Assembly: GCA_963966105.1 (NCBI GenBank)
Contig: OZ014534.1
Span: 3,889,178 to 3,953,177, forward strand
Direction: 5' to 3'
DNA: 64,000 bases
Source of the DNA: Volucella zonaria
Lineage: Eukaryota; Arthropoda; Insecta; Diptera; Syrphidae
Shown: piece by piece, positions 22,496 through 32,999 of the stretch
Position numbering within the stretch: the stretch's first letter is position 1
How the letters are laid out: each line of letters begins with the position of its first letter
Translations under genes and position numbers: made by a program
The notes under the pieces: model-generated
Told to the model about the DNA's origin: nothing
Seen by the model: the letters and a program-made list of their open reading frames with translations, nothing else
Databases searched by the model: none

Positions 22496-22592
22496 TTGAC
22501 AATCGGTCAACGTATCAACTAGTACCTTCCTATCCTGATAAGCAGGAGTTAATAGAGATCCTCCGGTTGACGGCCTAATCCCTTGACCGTTC
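22496..22592 (-). repeat. 98-bp dispersed repeat, copy B
   Basis: Partner of 3108-3206, with the same open minus-strand frame. A Jockey-like LINE piece starts about 25 bp downstream. Confidence 0.6.
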
Positions 22593-22617
22593 ACTTACAG
22601 TGAATGTTAGGTTTCAA

Positions 22618-23966
22618 CGAAGTGAAACACTATTTAAGTTGTTTAAAGAAATACCCGCTGATGTATTCTTGGGTTAGCGAAACTAATCTTACCAAGAGAC
22701 ATAAAATGAGGCACAGAAGATATAAAATAGCACGAAGAAAGCGACCCAACTCCATTCAAGGAAGAAGCTTTGCGATCTTTGTAAGAAAAGCACAGCGTTT
22801 TAAATGAGTATACAGTCTTGAAGTACGTAGGCTGCAAGTGCCGGAAGCATGCGTTTCCGTATTGGAAAGCGGTTATTCATGGTGTCTGTTTATGCGTTGG
22901 CATGTATTTAAAACTAATGTACAGAATGATATCTCAGAATCAATACTCTGAAAACGAAGACTTATTGACGCACTGCACCGACATAAAAAAAGTAGGCTAT
23001 TTGTACAGACAGAAATTCTGTAACTTTGTATTGGTACAATGAAGTTCGGGTTGTAAATACCAGCAACCAGAATATGTTCCCACAAATGAATATTTTAGTT
23101 TTCAGAGAAATAATCAAAACGACCTTCCGTGTCTTATAATCTCCCGAACGACAGACGACGAACACATACTTTTAACAGCAGGCATAGACTCAAATGAGGC
23201 CCTTGATAATGACAACTTCTTTGTGATGAAGCATCTGCAGCAGAAGGTAGAGGATATAGGAGCGACTTTGCAATAACGGTACAAGGAAAATGAAATCATT
23301 GGCCCGAACTACGGCCTGGAAAATCGAGTCGTTGTGCACAATTTCTATCTTCAAAATGAAATTGTGAACTGGAGATTCGAGAGCTCGGGCTTCACCCAGT
23401 TCAATGACGAAAACATGGCGAATAATGTCATCGCCGATAAGAGGGTACTACCCCCGATAATTTCGAAGGAAGAGCTTCAAACGATCTTTGAATCACCCAG
23501 GAATAAGAAATCACTGGGGCCGATGGAATACCGAACGTTGTATTTCGATATCTTCCACTAGAAGCATTGGACATTTATACCACCCTGTTTAATAATGCAA
23601 GGAATAACGCCCATCATCCACCGCATTGTAAAACTGCGGTGGTCCATCCCATCCCCAAAAGGAATATAGATATTTCCAATCCGGCGAATCTCCGCTCGAT
23701 CAGACAAGAAGACTGATATCAGTAAGGTTTTCGAAAAAGTGATCAATATAGTCCTGCCTAAGCAGGTTGGGGACAAAAATATAGTTCCGAATAATTAATT
23801 CGGTTTTAAGACATGATGTCATTCATGCCGCATCTAAATTGGTTTCTGATATCAAATGGAACAAAAGCAAGAACTAGTGCACTGGTGACAGCCTGATTAA
23901 CTTGGAAAAAGCCTTCGATACCGTATGGTTAGAAGGACTCTTCTTCAAGCTGAATAGGCTGGGCAT
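22618..23966 (+). pseudogene. Jockey-like LINE ORF2 fragment, endonuclease to RT
   Basis: The plus strand reads the start of the endonuclease domain (VSETNLTKRHKMRHRRYKI, about 22,672-22,735), matching residues 43-62 of the ORF2 at 51.9 kb. A large deletion near 22,880 removes most of the endonuclease. The linker and RT start follow: LTHCTD, then 23,334-23,561 with NWRFESSGFTQF and FISKEELQ-like segments, and on to the RT fingers. It breaks at about 23,966 inside LGI, where the mariner begins. Numerous stops. Continues at 25,199. Confidence 0.82.
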
Positions 23967-25196
23967 TATTAAATCACAGGCATCTGTCAGTTGACTCCTG
24001 TCAAAATTTAAACTTGCTGCGTCAGTTAGTTTGTGTTTGACAGCTATTTTTATCAGACTACTCACTAATTTGAGGAGAAAATGGAAAAAAGTGAATTTCG
24101 TGTGCTTATTAAGCATTATTTCTTGCGAAAAAAAACCATTACCGAGACCAAGGCTAAGCTTGATAAATACTATGGGGACTCTGCACCATCGATTTCAGTG
24201 GTAAAAAAGTGGTTTACTGAATTTCGTTGTGGCCGTACAAGCACTGAAGATGCCGAACGTCCTGGACGCCCAGTTGAGGTCTCTACACCCGAAACAATCG
24301 AAAAAATTCACGATATGGTGTTGGCCGACCGAAGATTGAAAGTGCGAGAGATTGTGGAAGCCGTAGGGATCTCGCATGGTTCAGTGGTTTCAATTTTGAA
24401 TGATCACTTGGGCATGAGAAAGCTTTCCGCAAGATGGGTGCCGCGTTTGCTCACAGTCGACCACAAACGCAATCGTGTAACAACTTCACAGGAAGGTTTG
24501 GCGTTGTTTAATCGCAATATGGAGGAGTTTTTGCGCCGTTTTGTAACCGTGGACGAAACATGGATCCATCACAACACACCAGAGAACAAACAACAGTCAA
24601 AACGGTGGGTTTCTAAGGGTGAATCGGCGCCAAAGAAGGCCAAGGTGGGTTTGTCAGCCAATAAAGTTATGGCGACTGTTTTTTGGGATGCACGCGGGAT
24701 AATCCACATTGACTACCTTCAAAAGGGAAGAACAATCAATGGGGAATATTATGCCAACTTATTGGACCGATTCAATGACGATTTGAAAAAAAAACGACCT
24801 CATTTGGCCAAGAAAAAAGTTCTTTTCCACCAAGACAGTGCAAGAGTGCACACATGTGCAGTTGCCATGGCAAAAATCCATGAATTGGGCTATGAATTGC
24901 TAACTCATCCACCCTATTCTCCAGATTTGGCTCCGAGCGACTACTTCTTGTTCCCAAACTTGAAGAAATGGCTTGGTGGAAAAAGATTTGACTCCAATGA
25001 TGAAGTCATCTCGCAAACAAAGGCCTATTTTGAGGACCTCGACAAATCATTTTTTTTGGAAGGGATAAAAAAATTGGAGAAGCGTTGGACAAAGTGTATA
25101 GAGCTCAAAGGAGACTACTTTGAAAAATAAAATTATTTTTTTATCAAAAAATCTGTGTTTTAATCCAAAAGTCACGGACTTATTGACCCGACCTCG
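23967..25196 (+). mobile_element. irritans-like mariner with intact transposase, left end missing
   Basis: The right end is clear: GACCCGACCTCG ends at 25,196 followed by TA, complementary to a TACGAGGTCGGGTC terminus. No matching left terminus is present before the gene. The LINE flanks show that about 45 bp of LINE target are also missing on the left. The best reading is that one deletion removed the mariner left end with some LINE. The element could then supply transposase but not move itself. Confidence 0.8.
24081..25130 (+). CDS. mariner transposase, complete reading frame (349 aa)
   Basis: A full-length frame from ATG 24,081 to a stop at 25,130, the usual length for a mariner transposase (about 345-350 residues). 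Residues 1-110 form the two helix-turn-helix DNA-binding domains, with a GRP-type linker around 60-64. WVPRLL (119-124) is the interdomain linker. The catalytic triad is D158 (TVDETW), D252 (FHQDSARVH) and D287 (LAPSDYF), with exactly 34 residues between the last two (DD34D). The C-terminus RWTKCIELKGDYFEK is complete. The enzyme cuts at element ends and rejoins at TA sites in the nucleus. One oddity: the normally conserved N-A-P after the second Asp reads S-A-R, which may weaken activity. It lies inside a dead LINE fragment and its left terminal repeat is gone. The stop-free frame suggests a recent arrival. Confidence 0.93.
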   Translation: MEKSEFRVLIKHYFLRKKTITETKAKLDKYYGDSAPSISVVKKWFTEFRCGRTSTEDAERPGRPVEVSTPETIEKIHDMVLADRRLKVREIVEAVGISHGSVVSILNDHLGMRKLSARWVPRLLTVDHKRNRVTTSQEGLALFNRNMEEFLRRFVTVDETWIHHNTPENKQQSKRWVSKGESAPKKAKVGLSANKVMATVFWDARGIIHIDYLQKGRTINGEYYANLLDRFNDDLKKKRPHLAKKKVLFHQDSARVHTCAVAMAKIHELGYELLTHPPYSPDLAPSDYFLFPNLKKWLGGKRFDSNDEVISQTKAYFEDLDKSFFLEGIKKLEKRWTKCIELKGDYFEK

Positions 25197-25198
25197 TA

Positions 25199-25570
25199 GT
25201 TCATCGTGAGAAATGATTCACCGATCCTATTCATCATTTACACAAGTGATCTGGTAGGTTCACTTCACCATGCTATAGCATTCGCAGATGAATTAATCGC
25301 GTACAGATCAGGTCCAAAGATTGAGGTCATTAACATACTTTTGCAAAGTGACTTCGATAAAATTAAACGATATTACGGCGACTGCACGTTGAAAATTAAC
25401 TTTCAGAAGTCGGAAACCATTCCGTTTACGACGCCTCTGTCTGGGGACTCTAGGAACACCAGGAAGAATTGGAGAAAGTTTTCGATCGTCGGACAACATT
25501 GACAGCCACTTGTTTGTCGAAATATTTCTGATACCTTGGGATCTGGCTAAATCAATATCTATATGTTTTT
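25199..25570 (+). pseudogene. Jockey-like LINE ORF2 fragment, RT core (continuation)
   Basis: Continues the LINE broken at 23,966. The open frame 25,206-25,502 matches the RT core of the 48-52 kb LINE from SPILFIIYTSDL through the end of the palm. The catalytic YADD has become FADE, so the third Asp is lost. About 75 bp are missing near 25,218 relative to the better copy. It ends near 25,565, where a SINE tail starts. Confidence 0.85.
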
Positions 25571-25812
25571 TTTTGTGTAAAGAACTTCTCACTCACATGG
25601 GTATGAATACTCTTATAATGCCTCAGCATGTGTTAAGTTTTTTGGAAAATGGGACAGAGAGAGAAAGAAATAGGCTTGCGCTCAGTGGTTGTTTCGCTCC
25701 GCTCCATGGATGGCATCCAATATTTAATCGGGAGACTAACTTCTTAGTGGAAGTTGGTTTGTTGTTGATTTCTAGTGAACTACTCATCTTACTCGATTTT
25801 TAGAGAAATACT
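25571..25812 (-). repeat. tRNA-derived SINE, head truncated
   Basis: The minus-strand SINE tail (T-rich, then TCACTCACATGGGTATGAAT) and body run to about 25,805. The tRNA-like head is missing. Same family as 39,876-40,198. Confidence 0.75.
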
Positions 25813-25955
25813 CCGTTCCTTTAAATCACAGTGCAGGACATGTATATATATTGAGACGATAGCTTCCTCATATAGATAGTGGATTTGACAGATTTTTCTA
25901 AGAAAATTAATTTTATGGAAGCATTAAAAATGATCAAGTGACCCTGGTGAATGAC
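25813..25955. other. unassigned DNA
   Basis: No motif recognised between the SINE and the pogo-like fragment. Confidence 0.4.
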
Positions 25956-26583
25956 CCCAATGACCATAATTGTATATTTGCTTTAAAAAGGCAAACATAG
26001 TGAATGAAGTTCTAACGGCATCTACTATTAAACACGTTGAAAACAGTTCTGATGATAAAATGATGGTCGTATATCCAAAGAAACAAAAAAAAAAGGAAGC
26101 GTGTGATTCTCTTCGCATCCTTGGACAATTTTTTGCTGGAAATCCGGAAGCTTCCGGTAAAATAGATGATCTTGAAGATACAATGATTTTTCATAACCTA
26201 CAGAGTCGCAAGGAGACTATAATTGAAATGTTTTTTTCTTATATAATTTTAATATGTATTTTACTTAGCATGAGCTGTGCATTACATGAGTCATACTTTA
26301 AGTTGTTTTATAGTTTTAACTTTCTTGTTTTTTTTCTACTTATGTTTGTTTTTAGAATACATATGTACGAGTATGTGTGTATCTGTTAAAAAAATGTTCT
26401 ATGAATTATTAAACATAAATATAAATATATTTATTTTGACATACATATATAATTTTTGATTTTTTTTAGCAAAATTCCGCTTATATTAGTTTCAGTTATC
26501 CGAAGTTCAGTTAACTGACAACTCCGTTTAACTGAAACAAATGTGCTGCAATTATGGTGTCCAGTTAAGCGTAGACGGCTGTA
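25956..26583 (+). mobile_element. pogo/Tigger-like DNA transposon, 3' portion
   Basis: The frame from 25,970 encodes a C-terminal piece (NEVLTASTIKHVE, then EACDSLRILGQFF and IDDLEDTMIFHN). It resembles the tail behind the DDE domain of pogo/Tigger/jerky-like transposases. The right end carries repeated CAGTTAA-type motifs and ends CCAGTTAAGCGTAGACGGCTG (26,561-26,581) followed by TA, the target of this group. The catalytic core and left end are missing. Family assignment is by resemblance of tail and terminus only. Confidence 0.5.
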
Positions 26584-26599
26584 TATAGACGTAGTTTAA

Positions 26600-26722
26600 G
26601 CGTTAGATTTAACTTAGAGTACCCGCATGGGACTGGTAAGGTAGTAAGATATATTTTAATTTAATTAAGCTAATTTTTAAGGGATTTTTGTCTAGCATGT
26701 AAGAGTTAATTAATGTATTCAA
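26600..26722 (+). repeat. 3'-end fragment of Jockey-like LINE
   Basis: Contains CCCGCATGGG, TTAAGCTAATTTTTAAG and TTGTCTAGCA in the same order as the 3' UTR of the LINEs at 5.0 and 48.1 kb (reverse strand there). Only about 110 bp remain. Confidence 0.8.
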
Positions 26723-26768
26723 ATAGAAAATTCTTTTAAAATGGAAAAAAAAATGGAAATGGGGAATT

Positions 26769-26837
26769 GTGACCGACATTCCTGGATGATCATGACCAAC
26801 ATCCCTGGGCGATTGTGACCGACATCCGCGGATGATT
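26769..26837 (+). repeat. three tandem copies of a 23-bp unit
   Basis: Units at 26,769-26,791, 26,792-26,814 and 26,815-26,837 share the pattern RTGACCRACATYC with a GATGAT-like end. A short minisatellite of unknown origin. Confidence 0.85.
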
Positions 26838-26930
26838 CATATGAGGTTGAGGATTGATTTTGTATGGCGGCGGATGTGCTAAGAAACATGTTTGCACTCA
26901 AATGAATATTACTTGTATTTACGGTAACTC
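26834..26930 (+). repeat. dispersed repeat shared with 35,488-35,580
   Basis: GATTCATATGAGGTTGAGGA and the next 70 bp or so recur at 35,488 with moderate divergence. No coding sense; family unknown. Confidence 0.7.
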
Positions 26931-27643
26931 CTCCTTACTAAAATTCAAACGTCATCGTTTGATAAAATTAAAAAGAGGCATTTGGTGATGGCATTATATC
27001 TGGATAATGGTTTTTTCCTGAATCCCTTTTTTTATTGCTGCAGGACGTGAAATATCTTTAGGCGGCGTATTATTGGTAACTGTTTTAGAGCAGAGACACA
27101 TTATTTTGCAGCACTTTCATGCAAATTAGCATGATTTCGATTCTTTTGTAAGCTTTATATGATCAGTATTCGTATTATAGTATTTAGATGGAGTTCTTTC
27201 ATTATTTCAAGAGTTAATATATCTTCATAGGTTTTGAATTTGGAGTCAGGTTTCAAAAAAGCAGGAAGTGGTACCACACTAGTTATTTGGGAAGATTCAA
27301 ATGTTAGCTTCACAATTCTAACTGAAGCATTGCATACATATAACATTCCTATATAATATTGTAGAAAGAATAGTTGCAATTTTAACTTGCGCAAATTCCA
27401 TTGCTTTATTTAGTAGATTTAAATACGGGACATTGTTCTCTTTAAAAAGTTTTTCAATGAGTTTTGCTTCAATATCTGACAAAATTTATAATATCAGCTT
27501 CAGCCCCGTGCAATGCATAATTGTTAACAATTCCTATTCCTATTAGATCAAGTCTACCTCTACCCTGAGCATCGAACTTGTCGAGTTGTAGAGACTGAGT
27601 AAGGTCGAGAAGCTTTCTAGACGACTCCTGAAATTAAAGGATG
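26931..27643 (-). other. unassigned; weak LTR-element-like frames on minus strand
   Basis: Minus-strand frames at 27,394-27,155 and just upstream (about 27,500-27,390, with EAKLIEKLFKENN) look protein-like and are A+T rich. They faintly resemble the C-terminal half of insect LTR-element envelope proteins. No membrane stretch or cysteine pattern confirms this. I give it as a weak possibility only. Confidence 0.25.
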
Positions 27644-27686
27644 CCCCCCCCCCCCCCTTCTCCAACTTTCCTTTCCACTGGGCTGA

Positions 27687-28760
27687 ATGCCCAGCATCTC
27701 CAAAAATAGCTCAGTCCTGGCGACCTCCGGGTTAGATAGTCTTATCTCTATACAGTGGATCTCTGTACAGATGAACCGTAAATTCTCCGTTACTCGTGGG
27801 ATCTATTTATTGATACAATATCAAAAAAAAAAAACAAAACCCGAGGCCAGTACTTCTTTGATACCGGGTGACAGAGGGGTGAACGCACCGGCTACTGGCA
27901 AGGCTCCTGCATTTTCGAGCGGAGGTAAAACTATTTCAGGCCATGGTGCATTATCCTCTAAAGGCAAGCGCAGCGAGCCTAAAACTAAATTTTCAAGGAG
28001 TGATAAGACTGTGGCAAGCCATTGTCCTATCACTTCCTCCACTCCTAGCGGCAGCATGTTTGTGGCAGGTCACTGACTTGTCGCTGCTACTAAAACTCCT
28101 CCCCATTTGAAGGAATCAGAAGCTCAGCCGCATCAGCAAGCTCCATCTAAGGCGAACTACATAGGGCGCCGGAACGCTTTACGCATTATCAAAACCTTCG
28201 GATCCATTCCGGATTACCCACTTCTCCCAAAAACCCCTGGGCCATCCAACAGCACCTCTCTGAGGTTTTTGAGCGAAGTCCTAAAAGATGCAATGACGAT
28301 AACGGTAATGGACAGAAACGACACCGACGGATCGATAACAACTGAACTGTGACAGTTGGTCAAGGTAAAGCTTTCGGACAAATAATTTGCCATCATGCGG
28401 GAAAACCCCGGACCACCTCCCATCACAAGCCACGTCAAGCTTATCTCATATGCCGATCAATGATTTTTTGATGTTTACATCAAAGCCATAGGTGGATTAG
28501 GAGACATTTTTCCAGGTGCAAAACTCGAAGTCGTGCCTAAGGAGGATACCCTAGCAGAACTGGATCCCAGCTAAACCCTCCTCCCTAGAAAGCATTCTGG
28601 AGATCATCAGGCTCAGCAACCCAACCCTACCGATTTGAGACTGCAAAGTCGCGAAACTGAAAGAACAAAGGGACTTTTATAGATGCGTGTTGATTGTGAT
28701 CAGTGAGGAATCCCTTAACCCTCTAGAGCAGACTAAAGGCATGAATCGGTTCGGTATCGA
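27687..28760 (+). pseudogene. LOA/R1-like LINE ORF1
   Basis: One frame runs through 27,687-28,580 with a few in-frame stops (28,074, 28,350, 28,381, about 28,460). It starts with a low-complexity Ser/Pro/Lys region, then KTFGSIPDYPLLPK and the conserved stretch MRENPGPPP followed by GDIFPGAKLEVVPKED. This pattern is shared by ORF1 proteins of R1/LOA-group LINEs of flies. After a frameshift the ORF1 C-terminus (ISEESLNPLEQTKG) is read from 28,687. It would bind the LINE RNA; the copy is dead. Confidence 0.7.
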
Positions 28761-29250
28761 ACCAGTTCACCTAAGGATCTATAAAAAGGATGAGCTGGAT
28801 GCTGATAAGCAATCGCCACCTTCGTTAATTGAAACTTCAAAGTCAACCTTAGATCTTGGAGCGTTGATATCCTGTCCAGAAACGGATAAGGACGACACCA
28901 ATTTATCCGAGGCGACAATTAAGCCGTCGGTCTCCTCTTCTAATACACTGTCGGAACTGGAAACCGATGACAAATTAAAAGGAGATACTATACGATCAGA
29001 GGAAGACGATGAGCTCTTGGGCACATTTTCAGAATCGGAGGACTTGAACACCACCGTGGTGGAGGCTACTATGGTAAATTGTAGCAATGATACGGATTTC
29101 CAAATTAATCTCCATCACTCAAAAAAGGCTTCGGCCGCACTTATTCGGCGTCCTTCCAAAAATGCAGAAGACATCATCCTAATCCAGGAGCCATGGATCG
29201 CAGAAGGCATGGTACACTCCGTTCTATACAAGAGACAAAGGTACGATTAG
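28687..29250 (+). pseudogene. open frame joining LINE ORF1 C-terminus to ORF2 N-terminus
   Basis: A 187-codon open frame. Its first 35 residues match the ORF1 end. The middle (about residues 35-130) is very acidic and Ser/Thr rich. The end (INLHHSKKASAALIRR, then IILIQEPWI) is the start of the endonuclease domain that opens ORF2 in this LINE group. ORF1 and ORF2 are normally separate. Here they share one frame, by an ancestral fusion or by decay that removed the stop between them. Downstream the endonuclease continues in broken frames to about 29,860. Confidence 0.7.
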
Positions 29251-31790
29251 AACTTGTATATTAGTGAAACGTAGCCTAGAGCATTTTTACTTCCTAACCT
29301 CAGCGACTCCGACTTAACCGTTGCCAGACTAGAGACTGCCAAAGCTGACGGGCTGGCATCGGCATTTCTTAACCGAGAAAGGGTGGTAGCGGAAGCTGGA
29401 GGGCTAGAAACTGGCCTTATAACCGAATGCGATGCTAAAGCCCCGTATGGGGCAATACTGATATCAACGATAGAGGTGAGCCACTCTCTGATTCTATTAT
29501 AAGTACTAACTTCATTGTTTGGAGCATTGGCAATGAGCCCACTTTTATAAAAAGAAACCTCAGGAAGTGCTAGATATTACTTCTGTCTCCGAAATCATCA
29601 CTTAAGTGCTAACAAACTGGATGGTATTGTCTGTATACTCATTTTCAGACATATATATCCAATTCAGCTTGAGTGATGCTCCACCCAGCCAACCATCATT
29701 CTGGAATTATCGGAAATCTGATTTGCCAAAATATTGGGGAATACTGTCAGAAACGCCACCCTCTGAACTCTCAAGTCAAGCTTGACATGAAAGTCAAAGA
29801 ATTCACCCTGGCACTCAATCAGGACATGGCTGCTTTCTCCCCTCTTATTCAAACTAGGAGCAAGAAAAAATCGCACTGATGTCCATGATGGATGATGTCT
29901 TTCGGGCGAGGCTGGGAATCGAACACCGAACCTACCGATTTGGAAGCCAGTCCACTTCAACTTGAGCCACGGCCACCCATGAGCCACAAATGTCCTCAGA
30001 TATTATCCTGCCTACACAAAAGAATATCATGAGGAGCTGTGTAGAACTGATCCACATTCAACTGTCATGGAGAGAAGTCTAAGTAGTTTTCATTCGCAAA
30101 GCCGGAAAATACTTTGATGTTGTCCGAAAGGACTCCAGACCTATAAGTTTATCATCTTTTCTTCTGAAAACTCTAGAAGGACTGATTGATATCCATATAC
30201 GAGCTAAAATTAATCCAAAACTTTTGTCAACGGCTCAACATGCCTACTGTAAAGGAAAGTCAGTGGAAATGGCTCTGCATTCACTGGCTAGCCACATCGA
30301 ACAATCCCTATAATATAGAGAGTACACAACGGTCGCTTTCCTGGACATAGAGGGCGCCATTAGCAACGTAACATATCCGCAATCCTGACTGCGCTCTCAA
30401 CTCTGCAGGTAGACAACTCACTTGGGAGTTGAGCAGTGTTATGCTAAATAGCAGGATAATCAACTCCAAGCTGGGTGAGGTTTCTGCTAAAAGATGTGTC
30501 AGCAGAGGTACGTCGCAAAGCGGTGTCCTTTCTCCCCTTCTCTGGAACTTAGTGGTTAATGAACTGTTGATATACCTGAAAGCGGGTGGTAGCAGGGTGA
30601 TTGCCTATGTGGATAATATTGCTAGAGCCGTTTCAGGTAAGTATCGTAATACCGTTAAAGAACTCCTTCAGCAACAGATTAACCCGTTAGAAAAAATGGC
30701 TGTGGATTGGGAGTAAACCTCCATAAAACTGATCTTGTACTCTTTTCCAGCAAATATAAAATTCCAATTATAGACCCTCCTCAATAAATAGTACCAATTT
30801 AGTCTTTTCCGGGTCTCATTTTTGACAAAAAAATTAAACTGGAAACCTAACATTCAAGAAAGACTCAAGAAAGTTATAGTAGCTTTGTGAACAAATGGGG
30901 CCTTCAACCTCGTATAACTCACTGGCTATATATCTCGGTCATAAGACTGACATTCACCTATGGGGTTGTTGTCTAGTGTACGGCCTTAGACCATGCAGTC
31001 AACTGCAGCAAACTAAGCTGAGTCCAAAGAACAGCATGTCTATGCATAGGCGAAGCCCCATGTTCTACTCCCACCGCGGTATTAGATATTCTGTGTCACT
31101 TGACACCCCTCGATATCTTCAGCAGTAGTAGCTGCGACTGCAGTTATCCGCCTTGTAGCGACTACCTAGTCTGCACAGATAAATAATTTATTTGGCCACG
31201 CTAATATTCTTAATATATGTATTATGAATCCGCACAGAGAACTTCGATTACGCCATACCTGAACTTCGGTTTGACAAAGACTTCCATGTAAGCTTTCCCT
31301 CTTGATTCTTCTGGAAGGAAAATGCTTTCATGGAGGAGAGGCCAACTGACTTTCACAAAGATGGATGTAAAACCGATAGCGGGGTTGGTGGCGGTGTTTT
31401 CTCAGATAAGCTAAATCTAAGCATCTCCTTCAGTCTTCCATATCACGGTAGCGTGTTCCAGGTGGAAATTTCGGTGATCAAAAGGCTCTGTCCTGGCTGA
31501 AGGAAAACGTGATATCTGCAAAGAATATCCGCATCTTTTCGGATAGTCAGGATGCTATCAATTCGCTGGATTCAGTTTCATTAAATTTTAAAACCGCGGT
31601 TGAATGTCGATTATCTTTTACGCAGCTGGCAGAGCAGTTCAACCTTCACCTTTGTTGGGTGCGGAGTCACAGAGACATTCCAGGGAATGGTCGACGAACT
31701 CGCCAAAATTTCCATCTGGTCTTCTATGTGCCCTATTGTGTGTCCGAATTCTTATTTCCTCTTATTCGTCTTCAGATATAATATCTTTGA
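29251..31790 (+). pseudogene. LOA/R1-like LINE ORF2: endonuclease, RT and RNase H
   Basis: Endonuclease remnants reach about 29,860 (FSLSDAPPSQPSFWNYR). After the SINE fragment the RT is readable: DSRPISLSSFLLKTLE (about 30,135), then 30,429-30,716 with GTSQSGVLSPLLWNLVVNELL. The catalytic box reads YVDN instead of YADD, so one catalytic Asp is gone. The RNase H domain follows (31,509-31,781) with IRIFSDSQDAINSLDS, where an active-site Asp is kept, and the WVRSHRDIPGNG motif. Many stops and frameshifts, no function possible. Confidence 0.78.
29885..29985 (-). repeat. SINE tRNA-like head fragment
   Basis: Reverse strand shows the A-box region (GTGGCTCAAG) and B-box region (GGTGTTCGATTCCCAGCC) in tRNA order, like the heads at 39.9 and 47.4 kb. 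The SINE body is absent. Confidence 0.7.
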
Positions 31791-32800
31791 CAATTAAGTG
31801 AATGCATCTCACTTTGCAATTTCTGAAATATAAGCCATATAATTCCTGGATTATTCCCATCACTCCTTCAGGAGCAGAAAGGCCGTTGACCACATTAGCG
31901 TCTGAAAATCTTTTGAACCAGATTTTCTTTTGACTAGTTTGATTGGTTAATTATATGTCTTCGGAAATTGCTGTGAGGATGTATCAATGTACGCCTACTT
32001 TCTAATTAATTGTGAAAAACCTTGATGGATACCTCTGTTGTAGAAATTAGTTCCAGTGGTGAGCTTTTATGTCTATAGATGGTATTAGTCATATTTACCT
32101 GAGATATTGAAACTTTTCTAGAAAGTGCGTCAGTGACCATGCTCGATTTTCCTGGTTTATATTTTATTTCATAATTGTATTATTTTAAGATTGCTTTCCA
32201 GTATTTCATCTTAGAATTATTATTTTTATGACTGAGGGTGTAAGTTAAAGGTTGATGACCTGTGTAGATCTTAACATACGCAGTTCCCAAAAAACAGTTT
32301 CTCAGTGAATTTAGTGCCCTTATAATCGCAAGTATTTCTTTTCGTTTGCTGCGTAATGTTTCTCTGTATTGCTCAGAGTTCTCGAAATAAAGGTAATAGT
32401 TTTTCCTCTTATGAGAGTACTGCACTTAAACTCGACTGCAATGTTGAAACGTGGGTATTCGAGTATGAGATCCTGCGAAATTAAAGAATGTTTTATATTT
32501 TCGAAGGCATCTAGGGCATCATGCTTGAGAAAAATTGGAATTTTGTTGGAATATGTTTCTTAAAAGGGATGTCGGGAACTTTGCGTAATCTTTTACAAAG
32601 CGAAGTTAATACCCTGACATACCAAGAAATATCTGAAGCCCTTTCAGAGTGCTTGATTGTGGAAAATTGGCAATAGCGTCCACTTTTGCAGGATTTGCAG
32701 AAATTCCTGCAGAGGAGATAATGGTCTGGAAAAATGTAAGCTATGGGTGATTAACGAAATATGTAATTATTGTCAAATCCAACTAGTTGGCGTTGTTGCC
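31791..32800 (-). pseudogene. Gypsy-type LTR element: RT end and RNase H
   Basis: On the minus strand 32,425-32,180 reads a Gypsy RNase H domain (LRSKRKEILAIIRALNSLRN, then YIYTGHQPLTY where Asp is normal before HQPLT). It runs on to the end of RNase H near 32,130 (YKPGKSSMVTDAL). Upstream pieces at about 32,760-32,430 give the RT end (GISANPAKVDAIANFP). Broken by stops. The gag, leader and primer site at 34.4-35.2 kb have the same orientation and probably belong to the same element. Confidence 0.72.
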
Positions 32801-32999
32801 AATTACAATTTTGAGGGTACTAAATTGAAAAAATATAGTAGGACATGACTTATCCTAAAGCTTTGGTTATCGAGCTTCAAACATAAATGAAGAGCACCTC
32901 TTAGGATTCTGATAAAAGTGTCCAGGAGACGAATTCCGCAAGCGTGAGGTTTGCCGTGTACACGAAAAAATGTGTACAGACTTTTCCGATTCCGCAACC
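32801..32999. other. unassigned DNA
   Basis: Short segment between Gypsy remains and a mariner fragment; nothing recognised. Confidence 0.4.

Larger units (their letters stand above)
27644..31790 (+). mobile_element. decayed LOA/R1-like LINE with RNase H
   Basis: A run of 14 C (27,644-27,657) lies at the presumed 5' region. It is followed in order by ORF1, an endonuclease start, reverse transcriptase and an RNase H domain, all on the plus strand. RNase H behind the RT separates this element from the Jockey-like LINE. A SINE fragment interrupts it at about 29,885-29,985. No 3' tail or target duplication was found. Confidence 0.78.

Noticed and set aside
24081..25130. Domesticated host gene
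   Set aside because: The frame is intact, but the mariner right terminus is still attached and the gene sits in a LINE fragment, so a recent transposon is the simpler explanation.
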